64,000 nt of DNA from Paenibacillus tundrae (GTDB lineage: Bacteria > Bacillota > Bacilli > Paenibacillales > Paenibacillaceae): the NCBI RefSeq assembly GCF_036884255.1, contig NZ_CP145605.1:1922001-1986000 (forward strand), given 5' to 3'. The position numbers were made by a program, and so were the translations under genes. Within the stretch, counting starts at the first letter, position 1. Each line of letters starts with the position of its first letter. The notes below the pieces were generated by a model that did not search any database, had not been told where the DNA came from, and saw only the letters and a program-made list of their open reading frames with translations. Positions 9,146-17,943 of this stretch are shown piece by piece.

Positions 9146-10039
9146 GTGAATCAACGTAATGAACCTACTTTGTTGCTAGTAGACGGTATGGCAGTGTTGT
9201 TCCGGGCATTTTACGCAACATCTGCAAGCGGATATATTAGACGTACAAAGGCAGGCTTGCCCACCAATGCAGTTTACGGATTTATCCGTTATTTCTGGGA
9301 TGCGGTTCAGACCTTTGGGCCAAGTCACGTCATCTGTTGTTGGGATATGGGTGGAAAGACGTTTCGTGGCGAAGAGTATGCCGCTTACAAAGGCAATCGT
9401 CCCGAAGCTCCGAATGATCTAATTCCGCAGTTTGAGTTAATTCGTGAAGTCATGGATAGTCTGAATATTCCGAACATTGGAGCAGCTGGATATGAGGCTG
9501 ACGATTGCATCGGCACGTTAGCGAAATATTACACAGAGCAGACAGACATGAATGTAATGGTACTGACGGGTGATCATGACATGTTGCAACTGATTAATGA
9601 TCGTACAAGCATTATTATTATGAAAAAAGGTCATGGCAACTACATGGTGTACACACCAGAGTCGCTAATGGCGGAGAAACAACTTACACCTCGCCAAGTC
9701 ATTGATATGAAGGGCTTGATGGGGGATGCAAGTGACAATTATCCAGGGGTTCGAGGCATTGGTGAGAAGACGGCACTGAAGCTTGTTCAGGAGTATGATT
9801 CAATCGAAGGGATTCTGGACAACTTGGATAAGCTTACACCTTCGGTACGCAAAAAAATTGAGAATGATCTGGACATGCTTCATCTGTCCCGCAAATTAGC
9901 AGAGATTCACTGCGCTGTTCCAGTTGCATGTGCACTGGATATGTGTGAATTACGTCTGGATCCGGATACGGTGATGGACAAGTTTGAACAACTTGAGATG
10001 AAGAGCCTTGGCTCTTGGATGGGAGTGGCAATAGGGTGA
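9146..10039 (+). CDS. ypcP: 5'-3' exonuclease (FEN-like, YpcP type)
   Basis: A 297-aa stand-alone homologue of the DNA polymerase I 5'-nuclease domain. Metal-binding acids are visible in LLLVDGMAVLFRAF, CCWDMGGKTFR, AAGYEADDCIG and MVLTGDHDMLQL; the helix-hairpin-helix segment LMGDASDNYPGVRGIGEKTALKL follows. It acts in RNA primer removal and flap processing. Start is GTG 9146, with AGGAGA 12 bases upstream, slightly long spacing. The stop overlaps the next gene. Confidence 0.9.
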   Translation: MNQRNEPTLLLVDGMAVLFRAFYATSASGYIRRTKAGLPTNAVYGFIRYFWDAVQTFGPSHVICCWDMGGKTFRGEEYAAYKGNRPEAPNDLIPQFELIREVMDSLNIPNIGAAGYEADDCIGTLAKYYTEQTDMNVMVLTGDHDMLQLINDRTSIIIMKKGHGNYMVYTPESLMAEKQLTPRQVIDMKGLMGDASDNYPGVRGIGEKTALKLVQEYDSIEGILDNLDKLTPSVRKKIENDLDMLHLSRKLAEIHCAVPVACALDMCELRLDPDTVMDKFEQLEMKSLGSWMGVAIG

Positions 10040-11148
10040 GCAGTATTCAAACAAGATCAAGTAAGAGATGGTGGACAGGGGCTATGGCTCTTGTCCTGGC
10101 TTTACCGGTATTATTATCAGGGGCAGTAAGTGCTCCACAGACAGCCGAAGCAAAAGCAGCAATCAGTACTAAAGTGCAGAAAGTAAAAGCAGCAGGACGT
10201 AGTTTCACCGTGCAAACGGTTAGTATTCCAAAAGGTACACCAGTGACAGTAGGATTAGCGAAGAAACAGGTAGGTCAGACAGCAACATTGCCTTCCATTG
10301 TCAAAGCGTATGGGGCGCAAGCAGCGATTAACGGAGCTTTCTTTGAGGCTTATAATGGTGCTCCAGATCCATATGGCATGTTAATAGCTAATGGTAAAGT
10401 AATACATATAGGAAGATACGGTACAAGCATTGGTTTTAAAGAAGATGGCACAGCTATCATGGATTCACTTCGTGTGAACTTAACAGGAATGGTAACGACG
10501 CCAGAAGGCAAATCCCGCAGTTGGTATGCTACCTTTATTAACAGAACCCCTTCAGCAAATGCAAGCATTACGATGCTGTATACGCCTGAGCGTGGTTCGA
10601 CGGTTGGGTTCAAAGGTGGTACAGCAGTAGTGATCGAGAAAGGGATCGTTACCAAAAAAGTACCGAATACCAATATTGCCATTCCTAAGAATAGCTCAGT
10701 TCTGGTCTTCACAGGCAGTCATAAATCCAACGCCGATCGTTTCGTGGTTGGCTCCACGGTTGAGATGAATTATAAGTACACGAATGCAGCAGGCAAGGAA
10801 ATTCCTTGGGATGAAGTCGTTACTGCTGTAGGAGCTGGCCCGCGTCTCGTTAAGGATGGGAAGATTTCGATTAATCCAGCAAGTGAAGGCTTCAAGGATC
10901 CAAAAATCTTGAATGCCTCTGGTGCAAGAAGCGGGATCGCTATCATGGCCGATGGTTCTGTTCTTCTGGCGACCGTTTCCGGAGCAACGATGAAGGAATG
11001 GGCTGCTGTGATGCAGAAGCTTGGAGCGAAGCAAGCGATGAATCTGGATGGTGGTGCATCTTCAGGTATGTATGCTGGTGGTAAAATGCTCACTTCGCCT
11101 GGTCGCTTGTTAAGCAACACACTCGTTTTTGGTGGCTCCGTTAAATAA
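10036..11148 (+). CDS. Secreted phosphodiester glycosidase (NAGPA domain)
   Basis: A 370-aa exported protein. The N-terminus has RSSKRWW, a hydrophobic stretch and an AEAKA-type cleavage region (about residue 40). The NAGPA/DUF2233 domain shows INGAFFEAYNGAPDPYGMLIANG, VTAVGAGPRLVKDGK, GIAIMADGSVLLATVSG and the hallmark MNLDGGASSGMYAGG near the end. Enzymes of this family cleave alpha-N-acetylglucosamine phosphodiesters, and bacterial members act on wall glycopolymers. The start is GTG 10036, whose GTGA overlaps the exonuclease stop, so translation is coupled. A paralogue lies at 54774. Confidence 0.85.
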   Translation: MSSIQTRSSKRWWTGAMALVLALPVLLSGAVSAPQTAEAKAAISTKVQKVKAAGRSFTVQTVSIPKGTPVTVGLAKKQVGQTATLPSIVKAYGAQAAINGAFFEAYNGAPDPYGMLIANGKVIHIGRYGTSIGFKEDGTAIMDSLRVNLTGMVTTPEGKSRSWYATFINRTPSANASITMLYTPERGSTVGFKGGTAVVIEKGIVTKKVPNTNIAIPKNSSVLVFTGSHKSNADRFVVGSTVEMNYKYTNAAGKEIPWDEVVTAVGAGPRLVKDGKISINPASEGFKDPKILNASGARSGIAIMADGSVLLATVSGATMKEWAAVMQKLGAKQAMNLDGGASSGMYAGGKMLTSPGRLLSNTLVFGGSVK

Positions 11149-11179
11149 TCCGTGAACAATGAAAGGGAGAAATGCACAA

Positions 11180-11875
11180 ATGAAACTCACACAACAATCC
11201 GAATTGGGCGATAGCCCTACAGCTGTCCTTTCTCTAAATGTGGGTCAGCCTAAACCTTTGCCTGGTCAAAAACGTGAAGTGCTGAGCGGAATTGTGAAGA
11301 CTCCCGTTTCTAGTCCTGTTTTCTTGTCATTCACGGGCATGACTGGGGATGCTCAGGCTGATCTAGAGCACCATGGGGGACCCGACAAGGCGGTTTGTGT
11401 CTATGACTATAGCCGTTATCCTTTGCTGGAGCAATTGATGGAGCGCAAGCTGGAGTGGGGGGCTTGTGGCGAAAATTTGACGGTCGAGGGCTGTGCAGAG
11501 GATCTGGTGCGGATTGGCGATGTGTATCAATTAGGCGATGCTATGGTTCAAGTTAGTCAGCCCAGACAACCTTGCTTCAAGTTGGCAGCTCGATATGACT
11601 ACAAGGGCTTGCCTGTATATTTTCAGGAAAGTGGACATACCGGCTTTTATTTTCGTGTGTTACAAGAAGGAGAAGTGAAGCCAGGTTCTGTATTCAAACG
11701 AATTAGCACGGATTTAACCTCCATGACTATTCTGGAAGCGAACCGGGTGATGCATCAGGGTAAACGGGACGCGGAAGGCATTCGTGCCTTGCTGGCCATT
11801 ACAACCCTCTCGAACAGCTGGAGACAAACGTTGGTAAACCGTTTGGAGAAGCTGGAAGGCGAGTCGTTGAATTGA
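11180..11875 (+). CDS. MOSC-domain protein, YiiM-like
   Basis: A 231-aa protein with a MOSC beta-barrel (residues 30-170): the TGDAQADLEHHGGPDKAVCVYDY stretch, GENLTVEG, RIGDVYQLGDAMVQVSQPRQPC with the conserved Cys that binds sulfur or molybdenum cofactor, and a C-terminal helical part like YiiM (6-N-hydroxylaminopurine resistance). The ATG at 11180 follows AAAGGGAGA. The likely role is Mo-cofactor-dependent reduction of N-hydroxylated compounds. Confidence 0.88.
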   Translation: MKLTQQSELGDSPTAVLSLNVGQPKPLPGQKREVLSGIVKTPVSSPVFLSFTGMTGDAQADLEHHGGPDKAVCVYDYSRYPLLEQLMERKLEWGACGENLTVEGCAEDLVRIGDVYQLGDAMVQVSQPRQPCFKLAARYDYKGLPVYFQESGHTGFYFRVLQEGEVKPGSVFKRISTDLTSMTILEANRVMHQGKRDAEGIRALLAITTLSNSWRQTLVNRLEKLEGESLN

Positions 11876-11938
11876 ACGAGTAGAGTGATCGATGACAGAA
11901 TGGAATTCCTTTTACATTAATTGAGGAGTGTGACGAAC

Positions 11939-12817
11939 ATGACGATCTTAGGCGCGATTGAAGCTGGAGGCACGAAGTTTGTATGTGGTATTGGAAATGA
12001 AAAGGGAGAAGTGTTGGAACGAGCAAGCTTTCCTACGACAACACCTGAAGAAACGATGGCGCAAGTCATTGCTTTCTTTGAAGGTAAAAATATTGAAGCT
12101 CTAGGTGTAGGTTCTTTTGGCCCAATTGACCCGATTGAAGGCAGTCCAACGTACGGATACATTACCACTACACCCAAACCACATTGGGGGCAATACAACC
12201 TTATTGGCAAATTGAAGGAACATTATGATGTGCCAATGACGTTTGATACCGATGTGAATGGAGCTGCACTTGGTGAAGCGACTTGGGGCGCAGCCAAAGG
12301 ATTAGACAGTTGCTTGTATATTACGGTGGGTACAGGAATTGGTGCAGGTGCTGTAGTTTCTGGTCAAATGGTACATGGATTGTCTCATCCAGAGATGGGA
12401 CATATCATCGTACGTAGACATCCGGAGGATACCTTTGAAGGATTCTGCCCTTATCATAGCGATTGCCTAGAAGGACTTGCTGCAGGTCCAGCGATTAACA
12501 AACGATGGGAACAACCAGCTTATGAGTTATCACCGGATCACAAAGCATGGGAGATCGAGGCTCATTACTTGGCGCATGCACTTATGAACTATGTTCTGAT
12601 TCTCTCCCCACAGAAAATTGTGATGGGCGGCGGTGTGATGAAGCAGGAGCAGCTCTTCCCTTTGATACGCAAAAAATTACAGGAATTGCTGAATGGTTAT
12701 GTACAGCATCCCGCACTTCAGTCCGATATCGATCAATATGTGGTCTCACCGGGTCTTGGAGATAACGCAGGGCTGTGCGGCTCCTTGGCGCTTGCGAAGC
12801 TTGCACTAAATAAATAA
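11939..12817 (+). CDS. gmuE: ROK-family fructokinase/sugar kinase
   Basis: A 292-aa sugar kinase. The ATP-binding DxGGTK-like motif appears as EAGGTKFVCGIG at residues 5-16, with GSFGPIDP, the catalytic DVNGAALGEATWGAAKG, TVGTGIGAGAV and the ROK zinc site HPEMGHIIVRRHP..FCPYHSDCLEGL. These match the ScrK/GmuE fructokinase branch. Start ATG 11939 with TTGAGGAG upstream. It stands alone, followed by a terminator; the gene symbol is by similarity only. Confidence 0.85.
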   Translation: MTILGAIEAGGTKFVCGIGNEKGEVLERASFPTTTPEETMAQVIAFFEGKNIEALGVGSFGPIDPIEGSPTYGYITTTPKPHWGQYNLIGKLKEHYDVPMTFDTDVNGAALGEATWGAAKGLDSCLYITVGTGIGAGAVVSGQMVHGLSHPEMGHIIVRRHPEDTFEGFCPYHSDCLEGLAAGPAINKRWEQPAYELSPDHKAWEIEAHYLAHALMNYVLILSPQKIVMGGGVMKQEQLFPLIRKKLQELLNGYVQHPALQSDIDQYVVSPGLGDNAGLCGSLALAKLALNK

Positions 12818-12898
12818 AGTATACAACACGAAATGATTGACGAATTTTTCCAATATGGTATGATATGAGCAACAGCATAGCACGGTTTGTTGAGGAAG

Positions 12899-12938
12899 CA
12901 CCTCTCTTGCATTCATTTTGCAGGAGGGGTGTTTTTTT
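12899..12938 (+). terminator. Terminator after the ROK kinase
   Basis: Arms CACCTCTCTTGCA / TGCAGGAGGGGTG (some G:U) around TTCATTT, followed by a T run. Confidence 0.8.
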
Positions 12939-13008
12939 GTGCCTTTTTTGAAGGTGATGAGGGTGAGCCTTACAAGCGGTGTAGCTGAACTCGAAGGAGG
13001 GATTGACC

Positions 13009-14010
13009 ATGGAAGTCATTTTTATGAACAGATTAGCAAGAATTACAGATCAGAATGAAGAGCTCGCACAGGTGTGGATTGGCGAAGAAGAAGGCGCATG
13101 GCATCTGGGTTGGAGCTTGTATGAGGAAGGGGATCGAGAGGATAAGGTTTGGTATGAGGGCAGTTCGTGGGAAGAACTCATGCATATTTATCGTCATCAA
13201 CTAGCACTACAGATGAGTGAAGGGTTCCGACCGTTACTACAAGGTTTATTTCATGAGATTGAAGATTTGCGATCACGAAATTATGGTGGACAACGGCTTC
13301 AATGTTATAGCGAGTTGTATGCCAATGAAACATTGTATGCAGATCTATGCACATGGCGTAGAAAGAGAGCCGCTTCTGACCGGAAGGCTCCTTATTTTAT
13401 TGCAACGAACCGGTTGCTTCGCATGATTAGTTCGTATGTGCCATTGACGATGGATGAACTGATGCAATTGCCGGGTGTTGGAGAGAGCAAGGCCTCCGAG
13501 TATGGTCAAGCATGGCTGGAGCTAACGAACGGAGTGGAGCGTTCCACCGTATTTCCACTCGACTGGGTATACTCTGCATTGAAAGAAGAGGAGTACGAGA
13601 ACTGGCTTTATCGACAGAAGGAACAGAAGTATAAACAGGAACTAGACAAATTCAAGACACGTAAGCAAGTACTTGAAGGCATGAAGGAAGGGCACACGTT
13701 AGAGGAGATTGTTCACCGTTCGGGATTGTCACGCCGAGAGCTAATCGAATTACTGGAGATCTTAGATCTAGAGGGTTATGATACGGATTGTCTTCTTGAT
13801 GCAGAGCTTGCCATTATGCCTGAACAAGAACAAGAAGCCGTATGGAACGCCTATGAGGAACTAGGAGACGCGTTTCTGAAGCCTGTGCTACATAAAGTAT
13901 ATGGGGAAGAAAAACCAGGTGGAGGTAGCCTGGAGCAAGTATATGAGAAGCTTCGTATGATCCGGATTCGTTATCGTCGTCATGTGGAGACGGAGCAGAA
14001 CGTCAGTTAA
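13009..14010 (+). CDS. HRDC-domain protein
   Basis: A 333-aa protein of unknown specific role. Residues 105-180 form an HRDC domain, with KAPYFIATNRLLRMISSYVPLTMDELMQLPGVGESKASEYG, as found at the end of RecQ helicases and RNase D. It is followed by a charged, probably coiled helix (YRQKEQKYKQELDKF) and an RQC-like winged-helix region (GHTLEEIVHRSGLSRRELIELLEIL). No helicase or nuclease motifs are present. Start ATG 13009 follows AAGGAGG with eight bases. It may be a nucleic-acid-binding accessory factor. Confidence 0.8.
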   Translation: MEVIFMNRLARITDQNEELAQVWIGEEEGAWHLGWSLYEEGDREDKVWYEGSSWEELMHIYRHQLALQMSEGFRPLLQGLFHEIEDLRSRNYGGQRLQCYSELYANETLYADLCTWRRKRAASDRKAPYFIATNRLLRMISSYVPLTMDELMQLPGVGESKASEYGQAWLELTNGVERSTVFPLDWVYSALKEEEYENWLYRQKEQKYKQELDKFKTRKQVLEGMKEGHTLEEIVHRSGLSRRELIELLEILDLEGYDTDCLLDAELAIMPEQEQEAVWNAYEELGDAFLKPVLHKVYGEEKPGGGSLEQVYEKLRMIRIRYRRHVETEQNVS

Positions 14011-14028
14011 TGTGCGATTAGACCAAAA

Positions 14029-14067
14029 AAAGACGAGGCCATAACCCCATTAGGGAGGCTTCGTCTT
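14029..14067. terminator. Bidirectional terminator between the HRDC gene and corA
   Basis: Arms AAGACGAGGCC / GGCTTCGTCTT with A-rich flank on the left and T-rich on the right. It ends both convergent genes. Confidence 0.8.
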
Positions 14068-14100
14068 CTATTCTCTTTGAAATGTTCATTCCGAGTCTAA

Positions 14101-15036
14101 TCAGATCCAGTCTTTTTTGCGGAAAATGAAGAACATACTCAGGCCAAGTGTCACCATAAGCCCAATAACCACAAAGTATGAATATTTCCAGTGCAATTCT
14201 GGCATAAATTCGAAGTTCATCCCGTAGATACCGGTAATAACGGTCAAGGGCATGAATACTGTGGTGATGGCGGTAAACACACGCATGATCTCATTCGCTC
14301 GGTTCGCAATACTGGATTGATAAGCCTCACGTAAGTTGCCCATCAGATCCCGATAGGTTTCGAACGTTTCGGAAATCTTTACCGCATTCTCATAAATATC
14401 GCTGAAGTATTTCTGCAATTGATCATCAATGAGACGCAAGTCTTTTTTGTTAAGTGTATTGATGACCTCTTTTTGAGGACCAAGCACTTTTTTGAGCCAT
14501 AGAATCTCACTACGAAGCCCGATTATTTCGTTTAGGTGAGATTTTTTGGTGTGCATCAGAATATCTTCCTCAAGCTTCTCGATCCGTGCCTCAATTCGAT
14601 CACCGACAGTAAAGTAATTGTCGACAATTAAGTCAACCAGCAAGTATAACAGACGATCCGGAGTACTGACTTCCTGCTCCCATAGAATAGGTTTTAAAGT
14701 TCGCAGCTCACTGACTTTCTGTTTGGTCACACTGATAATGAAATGTCTGCCCAAGAACAGGTTGACGGCACGTAAAAATATCTCTTCATCATCAAAACGA
14801 ATGCTATTAATGACAATAAAATAATGACTTTCATAAATTTCGATCTTCGGACGCTGTTCCTCGTCACTTAAGCAGTCTTCCACCGCTAGGTCATGCATCA
14901 TAAATAGCGGCTGAAGCACGGCCAGATCATCCACATCCGCATCAATCCAGTAAAAGCCCTCCGCTGGTGGAGTCAGCGCTTGCTGAATATCATCCACTGG
15001 GATAAATACACCGTTGTTTACCAACCGGATTTTCAT
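14101..15036 (-). CDS. corA: CorA-family magnesium/cobalt transporter
   Basis: A 311-aa channel: a soluble alpha/beta N-domain, a long helix (KLEEDILMHTKKSHLNEIIGLRSEILWLKK), then two C-terminal membrane segments separated by the signature YGMN loop (GIYGMNFEFMPE) and ending in the basic KKDWI. The start at 15036 follows AAGGAGT. The gene is preceded by about 400 bp of GC-rich sequence with strong stems on the same strand (see the leader entry). Confidence 0.93.
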   Translation of the reverse strand: MKIRLVNNGVFIPVDDIQQALTPPAEGFYWIDADVDDLAVLQPLFMMHDLAVEDCLSDEEQRPKIEIYESHYFIVINSIRFDDEEIFLRAVNLFLGRHFIISVTKQKVSELRTLKPILWEQEVSTPDRLLYLLVDLIVDNYFTVGDRIEARIEKLEEDILMHTKKSHLNEIIGLRSEILWLKKVLGPQKEVINTLNKKDLRLIDDQLQKYFSDIYENAVKISETFETYRDLMGNLREAYQSSIANRANEIMRVFTAITTVFMPLTVITGIYGMNFEFMPELHWKYSYFVVIGLMVTLGLSMFFIFRKKDWI

Positions 15037-15057
15037 CGTTATCGACTCCTTCTGCAC

Positions 15058-15290
15058 CCGCCAGGTTGGCGGTTCTTCATCATTATGGGCGCAAAAAGAA
15101 GAGATCAGCCGGTCGGCAGCGGAGCCTGGAGATCAGGTCTGCGTTCGCTCTATATGCAAACGGAAGTAACGTCCCGCTGCCGGCATGCTGATGTCAATTC
15201 TCTATGCTGTTTGTCGGAATTCGGCTGCCAGTCAGGCCTCGGGTCGCCATCCATTGATTATGTCACCTCTCACATAAGGGTTTACAACAC
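15058..15290 (-). ncRNA. Structured GC-rich leader upstream of corA
   Basis: Between corA and the met promoter lies an unusually GC-rich stretch for an intergenic region. It holds a perfect nine-base inverted repeat CGGCAGCGG (15113-15121) / CCGCTGCCG (15174-15182), enclosing smaller stems CCTGgagatCAGG and GCGTTCGC. No plausible protein is encoded there. Being on the 5' side of a Mg2+ transporter gene, it may be a cis-acting RNA; I could not match it to the M-box consensus. Confidence 0.4.
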
Positions 15291-15418
15291 CTGTTTAGTA
15301 TACCGCTGGTCCAACGTGCTTTCAAGCGCAAAAATGTGTCTATTTCGCGCTCTGAGGCAGTGTATGATAGGTGGTGAAAAACGGTTCCGAGATGTAGAAA
15401 CTTAGGATGAACTGTAGC

Positions 15419-15447
15419 TTGACGTGAACGAATTAATGTTTTAAAGT
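15419..15447 (+). promoter_or_regulatory. Sigma-A promoter of the met operon
   Basis: TTGACG at 15419-15424, 17-base spacer, TAAAGT at 15442-15447. The predicted start lies about 35 bases before the S-box. Confidence 0.7.
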
Positions 15448-15488
15448 AAACGGAAAGCAATTAAATTTCAAAAATTAAATACAGCGAA

Positions 15489-15668
15489 ATCTTATCAAGA
15501 GTAGGTGGAGGGACTGGCCCGATGAAACCCGGCAACCGGCGGTATACCGCACGGTGCTAATTCTTGCAGCGACTATGTGCCCAAGAGGTACTGTTGTAAC
15601 TGAGAGATGAGAGAGGCGCATATCTATTTACATATGACCTTTCTCGGAATCCGAGGAAGGTCTTTGTT
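15489..15668 (+). ncRNA. SAM-I (S-box) riboswitch with terminator
   Basis: The aptamer carries the S-box signatures: CTTATCAAGAG, AGGTGGAGGGACTGGCCC, GATGAAACCCGGCAACC, GGTGCTAATTC and the closing GAGAGATGAGAG. A terminator hairpin GACCTTTCTCGG/CCGAGGAAGGTC at 15636-15663 follows. SAM binding is known to favour termination in this class, shutting off the downstream metA-metI-metC genes. Confidence 0.96.
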
Positions 15669-15813
15669 ATATGCCCCGACTTCTCAGCACTGATTTTCGC
15701 TAAGGAACTTGAGCCTGTCTCACGGCATTAGACGTAGGAATTCTATGCTTGTAGAGCAAGCTCATGGCAGCGTATGCTGCAATCTATTTATGCTCAAGGA
15801 GGAGTTTGACACC

Positions 15814-16731
15814 ATGCCAATCAAAATACCGGACACTTTACCTGCGAAGGAAGTGCTTGCAGGGGAAAACATCTTTGTCATGGACGAGACATCCGCATAT
15901 CAACAGGATATTCGTCCGCTTCGTATCGCTATATTAAACCTTATGCCAACGAAAGAAACGACCGAGACCCAGCTCTTACGTTTGGTGGGGAATACACCTA
16001 TACAGGTCGACATCGTTCTGGTACATCCGAAATCTCATACATCTAAGAACACTTCCCAGGAGTACCTGGATGAATTCTACAAAACATTTGATGAAATCGA
16101 ACATCGCCGCTTCGATGGCATGATCATTACAGGTGCACCTGTAGAACAGATGGATTTCGAGGACGTGAACTATTGGAAGGAAATCCAAGAAATCTTCGAA
16201 TGGACCAAAACAAATGTTACTTCAACCATGCATATATGTTGGGCCTCACAAGCGGGCTTATACCATCACTTCGGCGTTCCTAAAGTTTCATTGGACGAAA
16301 AGTGCTTTGGCGTATTTCCACACACGATTAACAAATCTCATGTTCCACTCCTGCGTGGTTTCGATGAAGTGTTTAATGTTCCTCATTCACGTCACACTGA
16401 AGTGCGTCATGAAGATATTGAGAAGGACGAGCGTCTTGAAATTTTGGCTGAATCTGAGGATGCAGGTATTTTCCTAGTTGCAACCAAAGACGGTAAACAG
16501 ATTTTCGTTACCGGACATGCTGAGTACGATCCGTTATCCCTCAAGTGGGAATATGACCGCGATGCAGCCAAAGGATTAAATGTAGCGCTACCTAAAAATT
16601 ATTTCCCGAAAGATGATCCTTCCCGTGTTCCTCCAGCGACATGGCGGGCGCATGCTAACTTATTATTCTCTAATTGGCTCAATTACTATGTGTATCAAGA
16701 AACACCTTACGATATTGGTCCGCAAATTTAA
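15814..16731 (+). CDS. metA: Homoserine O-acetyl/succinyltransferase
   Basis: A 305-aa MetA-type acyltransferase, first step of homoserine-to-methionine synthesis. The catalytic Cys is in [19 protein letters not shown] (C142), with the His/Glu pair in [10 protein letters not shown]. Bacillus relatives use acetyl-CoA. Start ATG 15814 follows AAGGAGGAG; upstream in-frame sequence is leader. It is the first gene of an S-box-controlled operon, 25 bp before metI. Confidence 0.96.
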   Translation: MPIKIPDTLPAKEVLAGENIFVMDETSAYQQDIRPLRIAILNLMPTKETTETQLLRLVGNTPIQVDIVLVHPKSHTSKNTSQEYLDEFYKTFDEIEHRRFDGMIITGAPVEQMDFEDVNYWKEIQEIFEWTKTNVTSTMHICWASQAGLYHHFGVPKVSLDEKCFGVFPHTINKSHVPLLRGFDEVFNVPHSRHTEVRHEDIEKDERLEILAESEDAGIFLVATKDGKQIFVTGHAEYDPLSLKWEYDRDAAKGLNVALPKNYFPKDDPSRVPPATWRAHANLLFSNWLNYYVYQETPYDIGPQI

Positions 16732-16755
16732 TCGAGATAACAGGGGGATTCTGCA

Positions 16756-17943
16756 ATGGAAGATAACAAGTTGAAAATCGAAAGCCGCTTAGCTCAAATT
16801 GGTTCTATTCATGAACCGGTCACAGGTGCAATTAACTTTCCAATCTATCAAGCAACTGCGTTTCGCCATCCGAAGCTTGGACAGAGCACGGGATTTGACT
16901 ATATTCGTACAACGAATCCAACACGTAAAGTGTTGGAGGAAGCAGCAGCTGCACTGGAGTCTGGGGATGCGGGTTTTGCCTGTAGCTCAGGCATGGCAGC
17001 ACTGCAAACGATTTTTGCATTGTTCAGTCAAGGAGATCATCTGATTGTATCACTTGATCTGTACGGGGGCACATATCGTCTGCTAGAACGTATTCTATCT
17101 CGTTTCGGTGTAACAGCAAGCTATGTCGATACGAATGATCTGGCTGCACTAGAGAAAGTTCTCCAGCCGAATACCAAAGCGGTCTTTATTGAGACACCAA
17201 CCAACCCGCTGATGATGATTACAGATGTTGAAGCGGTAAGCACATGGGCGAAGAGCCATAACTTTTTGACTATCGTGGACAACACGTTGTTGACTCCATT
17301 CTTCCAACGTCCAATCGAGCTGGGTGCGGATATCGTTATTCACAGTGCAACGAAGTACCTTGGTGGACATAACGATGTCCTTGCTGGATTGATTGTGACC
17401 AAAGGAGAGGAACTGTCAGCAGAAATGGCATTCTTACACAACTCCATTGGTGCAGTGTTATCTCCAACAGATTCCTACCAGTTGATGAAGGGTATGAAAA
17501 CATTGGCTCTCCGGATGGAGCGCCATGAATATAACGCGTTGACAATCGCTAAATATCTTTTGGAGCATCCAGCTGTTGGTGAAGTCTATCACCCAGGATT
17601 GTCGGATCATCCCGGATATGAGGTGCAGAACAAGCAATCCAGCGGTAACACGGGTATCTTCTCTTTCAAAGTGAAGGATGCTCGTTACGTAGAGCCATTG
17701 CTGCGTCACATTAAACTCATCGCATTTGCTGAAAGCTTAGGCGGCGTTGAATCATTAATGACATATCCAGCAGTACAAACTCATGCCGATATCCCGATTG
17801 AGATCCGTGATGCTGTCGGCGTGGATGATCGTTTGTTGCGCTTCTCCGTAGGTATTGAGCACGCAGAGGATCTTATCGCAGATCTGGGCAATGCCCTAGC
17901 AGCAGCAAAACTCGAAATTGAAGGAGGAGCACATCATGAGTGA
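16756..17943 (+). CDS. metI: Cystathionine gamma-synthase / O-acetylhomoserine thiolyase
   Basis: A 395-aa Cys/Met-metabolism PLP enzyme. PLP lysine in IHSATKYLGGH near residue 199; the substrate-binding YIRTTNPTR and SSGMAALQT motifs are present. It joins O-acylhomoserine with cysteine (or sulfide). Placement before metC and after metA on one S-box transcript supports the MetI role. Its last bases overlap the metC start. Confidence 0.93.
   Translation: MEDNKLKIESRLAQIGSIHEPVTGAINFPIYQATAFRHPKLGQSTGFDYIRTTNPTRKVLEEAAAALESGDAGFACSSGMAALQTIFALFSQGDHLIVSLDLYGGTYRLLERILSRFGVTASYVDTNDLAALEKVLQPNTKAVFIETPTNPLMMITDVEAVSTWAKSHNFLTIVDNTLLTPFFQRPIELGADIVIHSATKYLGGHNDVLAGLIVTKGEELSAEMAFLHNSIGAVLSPTDSYQLMKGMKTLALRMERHEYNALTIAKYLLEHPAVGEVYHPGLSDHPGYEVQNKQSSGNTGIFSFKVKDARYVEPLLRHIKLIAFAESLGGVESLMTYPAVQTHADIPIEIRDAVGVDDRLLRFSVGIEHAEDLIADLGNALAAAKLEIEGGAHHE

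Noticed and set aside
15058..15290. M-box (ykoK) magnesium riboswitch upstream of corA
   Set aside because: The stems are strong, but the M-box conserved strings are not found on the minus strand.
14980..15405. 141-aa frame in the corA leader
   Set aside because: No ribosome site, low-complexity composition, and it covers the structured leader and the met promoter side.
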